From positions 1,054,001-1,118,000 of the forward strand of contig JAKULF010000005.1 in assembly GCA_022661535.1 (NCBI GenBank): a stretch of 64,000 nucleotides of DNA, read 5' to 3'. The position numbers and the translations under genes are program-made. The DNA is from Eutypa lata (Eukaryota; Ascomycota; Sordariomycetes; Xylariales; Diatrypaceae). The stretch's first letter is position 1. Each line of letters opens with the position of its first letter. A model generated the notes under the pieces. That model searched no databases. It saw only the letters and a program-made list of their open reading frames with translations, and was not told where the DNA came from. This document shows, piece after piece, positions 25,601-36,209 of the stretch.

Positions 25601-27510
25601 TACGGTATATACAACCGTGGGATCACAAGATAAGAAAGAATTCCTCATTAAGCAACTAGGCCTTCCAGCCACGCACATCTTCAGCTCCCGTGATAACTCT
25701 TTTGTTGCCGGCATACAGGTTGCCACAGGTGAGGAAGGGGTAGATGTGGTGGTTAATTCTCTCACTGGTGACTTGATGCACGCTAGCTGGAATTGTCTAG
25801 CGAATTTTGGCCGCTTCGTCGAAGTCGGTAAACGCGAGCTCTCCGATGCAGGTCGCCTACAGATGCACGTCTTCATGAGAAATGCAACCTTTACCGCATT
25901 TGACATTACAGAGCTCTTCTGCCACAAGGATCCGTTCTACCACAAGTTCTCCTCGAGGTATATCAATCCCGAATGTATGGAAACATTATGTATGCGCTCT
26001 AACGCATAGTCTAGTCTCATGAAAGAGGTGCTTGACCTATATCGCGCTGGTGGGATACAGCCTATGCCAATCAAAGTCTTTGACGTTTCGGATATCTCCG
26101 AGGCATACCGGTATTTTTCATCCAAGGACAGAGTTGGGAAAATCGTTGTGTCTCTGAACAACCCGCGAAGTCGTGTTCATGTAGGTTACTTAATTACCAC
26201 TGTCCCTTAAATTGGTTATAACTCATTATTGTTGTCAGGTTGCTCCGGCTAGGTACTCCACGATTTTCGATGCCACCAAGACGTATCTTCTTGTGGGTTG
26301 TCTAGGTGGCTTGGGTCGTAGTCTGAGCAGATGGATGTTGGAACGAGGTGCTCGCAATTTCGTCTTCATTGGAAGGTCAGGATGCGATAAGCCTCGTGCA
26401 AGAGAACTCGTTAATCTCCTCAAAGGTGCAGGAGCTAGTGTCACCGTGGTTCGTGGGGATGTCTCGAACGCAACTGATGTAGCCGCTGCTATAAACGCTT
26501 GCGAAATATCCGACAGGCATATTGGGGGTGTTGTACAAGCCGCTATGGGACTCGACGAAGCCCTATTTGAGGGGATGACGAACAAAGCATGGCACAAGGC
26601 AATTCGCCCGAAATGGGCCGGCTCATGGAATCTACATAAAGCCCTAGATGGGCACGATCAGGCACTCGACTTTTTCCTACTTACATCGTCTATATCCGGT
26701 AGCGTTGGCACCGCCACCGAAGCCAACTACTGCGCTGCCAACGCATTCTTGGATGCTTTTGCTACTTGGCGCCGAAGCCAAGGCAAACCCACTGTGTCAA
26801 TCGGACTTGGTATGATAACCGAGGTTGGCTACCTACACGAAAACCCCGAAATAGAGGCACTCCTATTGCGGAAGGGTATACAGCCCTTAACAGAGGATGA
26901 GTTTCTCCAGGTCGTTGACATGGCTCTCTCAAATATCATCATGGATGATGTTTCCACGCAACCAGGGACCCTTAGCGCACACATACTGACCGGACTGGAG
27001 CCCTTCACCCTGCAGAAACTAACAGCCCAAGGGTTTGACGTGAGTGCAGCAACTGTGAGTGCAGCTGCGATGAGAGATACGCGTACCAGCATCCTATCCG
27101 CGAATTTGGAAAGCGAGATGACTCGCCGTGGTCTATGGAAATCAGGCGGCCATCCAGAATGTTCCCCTAGTTCAGCCGAGTGGCTTCGAGCTATTTCCCC
27201 CAGTGTTAAAGGTGCCTTTATCTCGGAACAACATGCCCTATCTCTGAGGGAAGCCGTATTGCGCCTTATTCGAACACGATTTTCGAACCTCATTCTTACG
27301 AAGTTGGATCAAATTGACGACTTCAAACCACTGGCACAATTTGGAATGGATAGCATGATTGCAGCCGAGTTCCGTACCTGGTTTTGGACTACATTCAAGG
27401 TCGATATACCTTTCATTGATCTCTTAAGTCCACTTAAGAACATCAATGTCTTGGCGGAATTTGTAGAAGCAACGCTACGAGCTAGTGAGCAGCGCAGCAC
27501 CGATCAATGA
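19660..27510 (+). CDS. Highly reducing type I polyketide synthase (KS-AT-DH-psiMT-ER-KR-ACP)
   Basis: Ten exons: 19660-19783, 19867-20338, 20408-20720, 20765-20983, 21058-21181, 21243-24199, 24267-24479, 24537-25957, 26015-26180, 26239-27510; 2426 aa. KS about 36-460: Cys206 in DTACSS, His345 in CHGTGT, His383 in NVGHSEG. AT about 565-880: GHSSGE with Ser661. DH about 955-1260: His987 in HDHKLEG, Asp1182 in IDACLQG. Then a shortened methyltransferase/structural region whose SAM motif is lost. ER about 1690-2000 with [15 protein letters not shown] from about 2010: GGLGRSL, Ser2154, Tyr2167. ACP with Ser2375 in GMDSM. No TE or reductase follows, so other cluster enzymes should help release the chain. 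Built from malonyl-CoA, the product is probably an alkyl chain cyclised to a salicylaldehyde/alcohol, as for FogA-type PKSs (inference). Confidence 0.95.
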
Positions 27511-28024
27511 AAGGGCTAAAAGGTAGTATACCAAGCATAGTGCGGGATTGATGTTATACAGAAATAAATCGCCGAATTAAATGACAACTATTTTTCATGT
27601 CAATAGTATAGATCTCTTAATACAACGTTACAATTTTAAATAATATTTGTTACGGTCCATACAGACACGTATGCGAATGCTTCTTGACAAGATGAACATA
27701 TCAGATTAGGGAATAAAGAGAAGCAAAAGGAAACGTTTATGACAGAAGGTCCTCTTTAAGTAGTGAAAGTAGGCCCCTAATCATAACCGATCCCTTAGGC
27801 AACCCATTGTCAACAGGTCGCGGTGTCTTGTTACGATAGGCAACAATTAGCAGCTGGAGTTGGCACTAACATTTATAATAAGCTAGGTAAAGACTGAATT
27901 GAGTGGGTGGCCTAATTATATACAGTAACGAGCGTTATCAATCTCTCTAAACATGGACATTCGAATAACTCCCCTCCACCAATCCACACCCTTTACTTTC
28001 ACCGTCCGTCATAACCATTCCAGC
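27511..28024. other. Intergenic region
   Basis: AT-rich region between the convergent PKS and KP4-like genes; no gene seen. Confidence 0.5.
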
Positions 28025-28512
28025 CTATTTTTCACTAACCCAGTTCACAGTCAAGATACCATCAGCATTCGGGTCTAGTTAGTAAGAAAGAAGTTAGTAT
28101 ACCATTTTTCACAATAGGTATCTTGTAGAAAGTTATATAGCAGAACGAGAAAGGCGAAACATTAACACTCACCGTTGTTTGGCCCAATGGGCACGCTCCC
28201 GCACTTGCCGCACCCGTGGTTGACGAGGTCCTGCAGGAGGCCGGCAGCCGTGCTCGCCGAGATCTGGCCGTCGTGGAAGTCGCCCTGGACGAAGGCACAG
28301 ATGCCCGAGGCCAGAGCCGAGTCGCCGCAGCACGCGATGTGGTCCCCGGGGTTGTAGAGGTTGTTTTGCGGGAGCGCCTTGACCGAGGCCAGGATGTCGG
28401 TCAGGGAGCAAAGGGTCCCACCACAGTTGCTGTTCCCCTGGCAGTTGATGCCCAAGCTGTAGGTTCCCGTAGCCAGGCTAAGGGCGGCGGCGAGAAGAGT
28501 GATAGGCTGCAT
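28025..28512 (-). CDS. Secreted KP4-like (killer toxin-related) protein
   Basis: Two exons (minus): 28512-28173 and 28074-28025; 98 bp intron with a CTAAC branch site; 129 aa. An N-terminal signal peptide of about 20 residues is followed by a compact Cys-rich domain with the spacing of the KP4 family (Cys pairs near the start of the mature part, a central CC, and HGCGKCGSVP near the end). Family members are small secreted proteins; the viral founder blocks calcium channels, while fungal chromosomal copies have roles in antagonism or host interaction that are mostly untested. The gene appears intact. It is convergent with the PKS, 514 bp away; whether it is co-regulated with the cluster is unknown. 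Confidence 0.85.
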
Positions 28513-30404
28513 GTTGTGTTTTTTGTTGCGACGGCTTCAGGAACGTGGCCTGTAAATATAGATGTTAGCAAGGTGGTAGATGGTTTATAGTTAATACAGT
28601 CCTAGCCTTTGAATTTAAACTGTTGCTTGATGAATTGATAATGTTCTGTGTTAAAGCTCACACAACTTGATGGGGGAGAATAGGCCCCCTTTATACTCCA
28701 TGTTGATACTGGAGCTATCCTATACTTTACCCCTAGTTAGACCTTCGTATCCCGTTCCCCGTCTTATTCTAGGTATCTTACATCACGATCCTCCTCTGGT
28801 GGATTCCAGTTCTCAATACAATACACGAAGTACATAGTGAAGTCACGTAAGCGGCGCACGCTCACCGCTTATGGTCTCAAACGCGTAAAAGCCATGACAC
28901 AGATCAATAGCTCGTAGAATCAATGCAGTCAAATACAACGCCTTTCTAAAATATACTCGATACTACTCATATCACGTTGCACGCATTCAGCTTTATCTCT
29001 TCTTGTAAATAATACCCGCGTTACATGTCTCTTATGCACTTTGCTTTGCAGTAACATGGATAAACTTTTCAACTGTGATATTACACATATATTTGTATAA
29101 GTATATAAGCTACAGCGATTTAATCGTTCCAAATAAAGCGTTTAACTGGTTTTTACACTAAGATAATGCTTTATTATTTCCGATAATTTCAGCTCTGAAG
29201 CGCTGACAGAAAATCGATATAACTGACGCCATCTCGACGATCACTGAATAATACAGCCAATGCGGAAACCAGCGGCCAGGTCTGATTGGTAGCCAGATTG
29301 TGGATTTGCTCTGTAAGTAAGCAAGGCTTTGCGAACGGATCAGGTTGGGCTTTGGAAGACAATTTAATTTTAGCTACGAGCAAAATTCTAAGCTCTCTAG
29401 GTCTAGTTGGATGGTTGGCCTATATGACGTATACTGACCAGTCACCAGTCTTTGGAACGATTTTGTTTTGAGTGAATGACGCATTTTTTTTACGTAAAAC
29501 CCTCGCTCAAGTGGTCAATGCCAACACGGTACATGAGTAACCCGTAGTGCCTGAGTAACAACAACATGCTCGGTTATACCCCTGGCCCCTTTAATCCCGA
29601 GAGCAAATTAGTAAGACAATAGGTCCCGACTAACAACTATAACACTCTAGTCCTCACAACCAGAACATTCGCTGTCGCATATGTAGTATGTGGTCCTTCA
29701 GCGATCAGTCGGCCTAGGACTTAACCGATTTAACTGATTACACGCACTTGGCCCAGTCAGCCTCTACCTATCCCCACGCCGCGTACGAGTATCAGGAGGG
29801 AGGGTTGATGCCCAAGGCTGACTTGGTACAAGACAAGCAGAGATGGGAAGAAACAGTTATGTTACCTTTGTTGTCTTATTAACTAGGTAAGAAGTCTTGT
29901 TCTTCCATTTTATCGTTTTACATATAAAAATATGGAGTCTTAGGATGTGAGCATCCAAGAGTCAGGACTGCAGATTCGTAAAATAGCAGGGGAACTTAAT
30001 GTCTTCTAAGCTTTATGAAGATAGTTACAAGAAACTTAACAAAAAAGCACAAATAGACTATAGCAACTCTCTTAGCTCACATCCGACCCAGCAACAACTT
30101 TAGGTGACTGAGAAAATTCATATCTGTTGTCTCTCATTCTGTCAATATATCCCCGTATCTCGACCCGGGTTTCCAACGTTGCAGTTTTCTGAGCCCCAAG
30201 TTCACATGGAATTCCTAAGCCTGCTTTATCTGCTGCAAATAGCCACTCATTGCTACATAGTAAGCAAGGAGTTGGCAAACACGGATGGATCCTATGGTAT
30301 AGCGATGTTCAGTCAGGTTTGCCCATCTCGAATTAGAAAAATATATGAGTGATCTACTTACCTCCGAATACATTTCCACAGAGGGTATACATAGGCTAAC
30401 GCAT
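28513..30404. other. Gene-poor AT-rich region
   Basis: 1.9 kb without a convincing reading frame. No transposon ends or long repeats were recognised by eye. Confidence 0.45.
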
Positions 30405-30815
30405 TCACTCCGAGCTAGTCAGATCATCCCTACCACCACCGCCCTGTCCAGAGCAGCTCTTACGGACCTGCACAGCCTCTCTCTGGAGCGTAGCAGCGGA
30501 CTTGGGACGGTCCGGGAGGCGGGTGAATGTGCCGGCAGGCAGATTGAGGTTCGCCTGGGCCTGGGCTTGCACCTGTGGTCCCTGGTTCTCTGCACCGCTC
30601 GGTCGGACCTGGGTCTGGTTTGGCCTGGTGTGGCTTTGGGGGCCTCTACTAAAGCCCGATGGCGGCGGGCTGGAGCTGAAGATTTGACCGCTGGGGCTCT
30701 GCGCGACGCCCGATCCTACAACCCATGCCGACGGCACCTAACCGTGGCGGGTGTGGATGGCGCCGCTGCCCGTGTACGGGACTGTGTAGGGCTTCCAGTC
30801 TTTGTTGTCGGACAT
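30405..30815 (-). pseudogene. Reading frame interrupted by one in-frame stop (unknown protein)
   Basis: From an ATG at 30815-30813 the frame encodes 25 residues beginning MSDNKDWKPYTVPYTGSG, then TAG at 30740-30738, then continues in the same frame for 110 codons rich in Pro, Gln, Ser and Gly to a TGA at 30405. The start resembles that of a common short fungal protein family (MSxNxxWKPYxVPxTGSG). The frame is clearly more GC-rich than its surroundings, which supports past coding. A GT at the stop could begin an intron, but in-frame acceptors would make it only 27 bp. Either a nonsense-mutated gene or a misread exon structure; function unknown. Confidence 0.35.
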
Positions 30816-32080
30816 GCTTGAATGATTGCCGGACCAGTTGGTGAGTAGAGTAGATGATAGATGGATTGAATGAACAGGTGGTTATGGTTGGCGATGTGTG
30901 CTTAGTGAAGGCTCGATAAATCGGCTTTGTTGTCGGTCCCGTTTTTGTGACTTGTGCTTTCTATAATTGGCAGTCGGGGATGCAATTGCATCAAAACGCA
31001 ATGACTACCTAAGCTGGTTGAAAATAATGATTCTCTGAATGCCCGAGGGCTGCTAATGGCAGTAGTAGTACACTAGGGGTTATTGAAATATAGAACGGGA
31101 AGCTGGGAGGCACGACTGCTTATGTAGTTGATCAGTCCTGTTTCACTAACCACTTGCCGAGGATGTGAATAGATTGGTTTGTGGAACAAATAATTACCCT
31201 GCAACTAGTGTCCGATATTGTGGTATTTGGGAAGTTTCAGGAATATGTTTGTTGTAGTTATGTGATGTTCACAGATTAGAACAAATTTTGTTCCTTCATA
31301 GGTCGATATGGATGCCTTAATAAGCAAGACATGTCATGTGCAACAAGAATCACACGGTCAGCTGTTCTTATTCACTAGGTAGCCCCCCATCCAATATGTC
31401 GTTTGTATCATGTCAGGTGAAGCTCATGAAACAAACATACCGTATCTATTCAGTCCAATAGCATGCATTAGCTTCTCTTTCCTAAGCAGGTAGCGGTTGA
31501 AGGTAGATCAGATGGTAAAAGCTTGAAGTTGTGTATTAGGGGCGTATTGAATTACAGAAATTTCCACATTACAACTCGACAATATCTGGGATACTAGGAG
31601 AGCTTTTTGAATTGTAATGAGACAGACTATCCCCTAGTAAATAATATCATCTATTGTTTTGTTCCACCTAGACGAGTTCCAGCCCCCTAGACGTCTGTCA
31701 CTTTCTAAGAAACTGGATTCTTACTGAATTGTCCTTCTACACCTCCAATAAAATGACATGATAGATTTAGACAATTGAAACATACATACAACATGTATAT
31801 ATATCATTCAGGTTGCATTTGCCCTGTAAAGCAATGCTGCAATGGATGCCCATTTCCATGCTGCATGCCCCAGCTGCCAAAAGGAGGGTTGAAGACCTGC
31901 CAAGCCCTGCTAGTAGCGCCACATAGTGACGTCACCTGGTTTATTTTAGGAACCAGGCACAGCCACACATAGTGAATGTTGCGAGCTCTCAGACCACTTT
32001 CCGTGAGCTGCTCTCGTAAAACCGCCATTGATGAGGTATCAATCAGCCCGTGATGGGATGATCAGTACCTAGTATTTCCA
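30816..32080. other. Intergenic region
   Basis: 1.26 kb, AT-rich. No gene recognised; the frames around 31775-32028 are not convincing. Confidence 0.45.
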
Positions 32081-32968
32081 ATGGCCGATGCATCGCAGCA
32101 AGACTCCCCTCTATCCATCGCGGCCAATGTAGCCGGGATCCTCACGTTCGTGGTGGCCCTCGTCGCCGCCGTCTACGTGCGGGTCACGTACCTGCGCAAC
32201 AGCGACCAGGAGTACTTCCAGGTCAAGACGTCGCTGTCGTGGTACAAGACGGAGTCGGCGTGGCTGGCGGAGCTCGTCCGGGCCGCCGGGGAGAAGCCGG
32301 GCGCGGAGTACCAGCCCGAGTACCAGATGTACAAGTTCGTGATGGACGACCTGCTCCGGCTGGAAGACCGGCTGCTGGAGCTCGTCGAGGAGACGGAGAG
32401 CAAGGCCGCGAGCGAGACCGACGAGGCCGGCGAGGAGCGGAAGTGGACCCTGGTCCCGCAGAGCTGGTGGTTCACCACCGCCGTCGCCGTCGCGTGGATG
32501 CCCGTCCGAACCAAGGCCCTGGAGCTGGTGCGGCAGAGAGATGCGCTGACCGCCAGGGTGTCGTTCACGCAGATGAGCATGATATCTTCGTGAGTTCTCT
32601 TTCGTGAGACTGGGTTCTAATTCATTTATAAAACCTACTAGCTACCCAACGCCCCGCGGCTAATGCATCCCTGCAGAAGAATTCGTGATCTAGAACAACG
32701 GAACCAAGGGAGAGAATCGGTGGTGGACGGCAGTCTCAAAAAACTGGAGGACATCATCCAAGCTCAGAAAGCCGAGATTCACAAGTTGGAGGACCTGGTA
32801 TATCGCATTATGCACCGGAACAGGGTGAACCATCAGGATGATCAAGCTCCCGTGAAAAGGCCTCGTTCTAGAGGTGATTCCATTTCGAAACTACAAACTA
32901 GCCCCAACCAGAAAGACCGGAGGAGACGGGAAAGCGCCACGGCATTAGACTCCCGGGCTTCAGGTTGA
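32081..32968 (+). CDS. Small membrane-anchored coiled-coil protein, unknown function
   Basis: Two exons, 32081-32589 and 32677-32968; 87 bp intron; 266 aa. A short N-terminus is followed by one TM segment (residues about 14-33, NVAGILTFVVALVAAVYVR), an acidic helical region, and after the intron a Lys/Glu/Gln-rich stretch (SLKKLEDIIQAQKAEIHKLE) with heptad-like spacing, so probably a coiled coil. The C-terminus is basic and Ser/Arg-rich. Exon 1 is strongly GC-rich at third positions, as in the conserved genes to its right and unlike the cluster on the left. No known domain recognised. It converges on the next gene with 62 bp between stops. Confidence 0.7.
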
Positions 32969-33030
32969 TAGATAATAATATACCTTTATTTATTTTAATT
33001 CTTTTCCAATCTTGCTTAAGTATTTTTGGT

Positions 33031-33787
33031 TTATTTGATTTCGTATCCGCCCTGCGCGAAGAACCCAGCAGCGCAAGCCAGGGAGAGAACCGCAAGACCG
33101 AGATTGAGCTCGATGACGGACCAGACCCACAGGCAGCCTAACGGCGGAGATCGTTTGAGTATGGCCATGTACCCATATTCGTTTGTGATATATATCAGGT
33201 AGCAACCGGTATATATGCTTGTCGCGAGGAAGATTGCTTGTCGGATGGGATTTTGATATTTTAGAGGGAGTCCTGGAACTAGGATGGGGGAAGAAGTATG
33301 GGGATGAAGGACGTAGACAAGGATAGAGAAGACTGTTTGAATGAAAGTTGGTTAGTAAAATAGATGTCAGAATTGAACTTATGGTTGCTTTGTCTCTGTA
33401 TTAGAGAGAGTAGGTAGGTAGCTCACCGACTAAAGCTTGCAAGGTCCGGACCACGATCTGATGCCACGAAATATCCATAGCGTATTGGCGCTGAACAAGT
33501 ACGTCGAAGGCGAAATGCAACATGGCAAGGCTGACGCTCCAAAGCATGGCCTCCATGACCCTGTCTACGCCCGGCGGGATACCCTCCTCATCTTCGTCTT
33601 CTTCGTCTTCCTCCGACGAGACCTTTCGCTTTCTCTTTCTTGGCTTCCCTTGTTTCCGGTCAGCCTCATCGAAGAGGTTGCGCTCCTGGGCAAGCTCGAG
33701 CAAGGTTGCTTCGGTCGGGCCGGATCGATCGGGTTGTTTGTATTGGATCTCGTTCTCCGTCTTTCGTTCTTTTCGCGTCCGTACCAT
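33031..33787 (-). CDS. Conserved fungal multi-pass membrane protein with acidic/basic N-terminus
   Basis: Two exons (minus): 33787-33427 and 33332-33031; 93 bp intron; 220 aa. The N-terminal half is charged: a basic start, a KRKRK run and an acidic block of about 12 Asp/Glu. The C-terminal half contains about four hydrophobic segments, including MLHFAFDVLVQRQYAMDI, FSILVYVLHP, AIFLATSIYTGCYLIYI and the motif GCLWVWSVIELNLGLAVLSL. This matches the pattern of a conserved uncharacterised Pezizomycotina membrane family, probably in the ER or another endomembrane. The KRKRK run may be a nuclear or retention signal, but this is speculation. Function unknown. Confidence 0.75.
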
Positions 33788-34365
33788 CGTGTAAAGTTCT
33801 CGTTTCGGCTATGATTCATACACTAAAATCATTTGTATATACACAAATATTAAATGCAGGGAAAGCCTCTCGATGTAGTCGATAATAACATAAGTACGTA
33901 ACAGGATTCTGTAATCTTCTTGAGCTTTCAGCCTCGTATATGACACGTGCTTGCGTTGACAGCTCAGGTCCAAAGTCCAAAAAAAAAAAAGTTACAGGGG
34001 GCTCGTCTCCGGCCACTGAAGAGCTCCACAGGTGGGATGTCCCGCTGTCGCATTGTCCAATCGCTGGGAACCCCCACATGACGCAGCTCTTTCTAGCTCA
34101 GGAGCTCTTTTAAAACACAAAGTAACAGTATATCGTTGATTAAAGAGTAGTTGCAGTGATCCCGGTGCTCCCCCTCTACCACAGCTTCACATTGCAATTG
34201 AAACAGCAGTTTCGCTGTGGTGGTGGCGCTTGTAGTTCTTTAACTTCTTCAATTCACAGCTTCATCTCCCAACGTAACGACAGCATCCCCATCCGAACCG
34301 AACCGAACCAAGGCGAAGCCACCACAATCGCGTCACAACCCCCCAACCCCTCCAACCAACTAACC
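33788..34365. promoter_or_regulatory. Divergent promoter region
   Basis: 578 bp between divergent genes (membrane protein and GlcNAc-PI deacetylase). It contains an A-tract near 33979. No specific element recognised. Confidence 0.4.
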
Positions 34366-35413
34366 ATGGCACCAACGCTGCCCACCCTCGCAATCCTCGC
34401 GGTCGTAATCCCACTCCTCTACATCTACACGTCCTCCGTAGCCCAGACGCGGTTCCCCACGCTGCGCAACCGCAGCGTGTGCCTGCTGATCGCGCACCCG
34501 GACGACGAGGCCATGTTCTTCGCGCCGAGCGTGCTGGCCCTCACGCGCCCCGAGGCCGGGAACCACGTCAAGATATTGTGCCTGAGCACGGGGGACGCGG
34601 ACGGGCTCGGCGAGACGCGGCGCCGCGAGCTGCAGAGGAGCGGGGTGCTGCTGGGCTTGCGGAGCGAGGAGGACGTGCTGGTCGTGGATAGTCCGTAAGT
34701 TTTTTTGTGTGTTTAAAAGTGTGTTTGTTCTATCTGTCTGTCTATCTACCTATCTATGAGCTACCTATGTACGTGAGTGATGGATAGTTGGGCTAAAAAT
34801 ATGCAATCCGATGCGAGATATGTATAGAGACTTCCCCGACTCCATGACGCAGTCCTGGGACGCGACCAAGATCTCCGACCTACTCGTCCGCACCTTCGCG
34901 CCTCACCTAAACTCCTCGAACTCCTCCAACACCACAAAGTCCTCCACAAAGCAACAACAACAAGAAGCACCCACGGCAACAATCGACGCCCTGATAACCT
35001 TCGACGCCAGCGGCGTATCCTCGCACCCGAACCACATCTCGCTGTACCACGGAGCACGGACCTTCATCCAAACGATATCGCGGGCGGGGTGGGCGTCGCC
35101 CGTCGACCTGTACACGCTGACCTCCGTTCCCGTGTATCGCAAGTACGCGGGGTTTGTGGACGCGCTCTCGACGCTGCTGGCTGTGCTGCTTGGGGGCGCG
35201 GGACTGCGGCGGCGAAGCGATAGGGGGAATCCGGCCGTGCTTGTCAGTATGAGCAGTTTGCATAGCGGGGGTGGTGCGAGGGAGAGCTACGGCGCCGCGA
35301 GGCGCGCTATGACGGATGCGCATCAGTCGCAGATGGTCTGGTTTCGCTGGGGCTGGATCGCGTTGAGTCGGTACATGTATATTAACGATCTGCGGTTGGA
35401 GCGGGTCAAGTAA
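34366..35413 (+). CDS. GPI12: N-acetylglucosaminyl-phosphatidylinositol de-N-acetylase (PIG-L/GPI12)
   Basis: Two exons, 34366-34694 and 34828-35413; 133 bp intron; 304 aa. An N-terminal TM segment (residues about 7-22) anchors the enzyme in the ER with the catalytic domain in the cytosol. The metal-binding motif AHPDDEAMFF (His44, Asp46, Asp47) and the second motif SSHPNHISLYHG, which supplies further catalytic His residues, are both intact, as is STGDADGLGETRRREL. The enzyme removes the acetyl group from GlcNAc-PI, step two of GPI-anchor synthesis. A polar Ser/Thr/Asn/Gln insert (about 34905-34975) is species-specific. The first ATG with a good context (ACCATGG) is the start. Confidence 0.92.
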
Positions 35414-35923
35414 GTTAAGTAGGGGCGTGAGATGGATGTGGTGGGATGGTGAGAGTAGGTGTTGTTAGGTGGGGGTTGTAGAATGGTGAAGAGGAAATAT
35501 GTAATGTATCTATTACTTTAACGTGACCTAGGAGAATATGATCTTTGTAATTTACGTAGTAAAACAATGCATGGCATTATGTAGTCGTCAATCGGCATTT
35601 GATGGCCGTACCCCCATAGATACCTCTATATATATCTACCTACATGGTAGCATGTCACGCATCGCATAGCGTAATGGTAAAGAAAATTACACGCACGCAC
35701 GTACATATGTACATATGAACGCATGTTGGAATGTATCTGTATATATATATATATATATACTTAGACGTATGTACAGCCACACCACGATGGTGTCATGTAT
35801 GCAACACTGTATGCAAACATCTTCTATGGGCCGATCCTTCTTTCATTACCTTTTATTTTATCTAGATCCAACATCATGCAAATCTAGGATGAATGAACCC
35901 CATCGCATCCCGCCCTCCCGCAC
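35414..35923. other. Intergenic region between convergent genes
   Basis: About 510 bp with a short (TA)n run near 35740-35759; 3' ends of the two neighbouring genes. Confidence 0.5.
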
Positions 35924-36170
35924 TCAATCATCATCATCAAAGTCTCCTTCCTCTTGACCCTGTGGCCCTTGCCCCAGTTGCCTCTGTCCCGCATCGACGT
36001 TCCTCCCCCTCCTCCACTTCGGAACCTGCACCGTGCGGAACGAGTCCCAGCGCCCACCGAGCAACGTCATGGGATCGAGCCTGGACGCGGTCTGCGGCGC
36101 GAGCGACCGGCTCGAGAGGACAGCGAGCCTGCGCTGGTGGACGCGGCGGAGCACGAAGCCGGGGCGGCCC

Positions 36171-36209
<39 letters not shown>

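Noticed and set aside
28062..28590. Several frames overlapping the KP4-like gene
   Set aside because: High GC of the gene opens antisense and shifted frames; only the minus frame has the signal peptide and Cys pattern.
28513..32080. Possible transposon remnant in the gene-poor stretch
   Set aside because: No transposase or reverse-transcriptase motif and no terminal repeats seen by eye; a self-comparison dot plot would decide.
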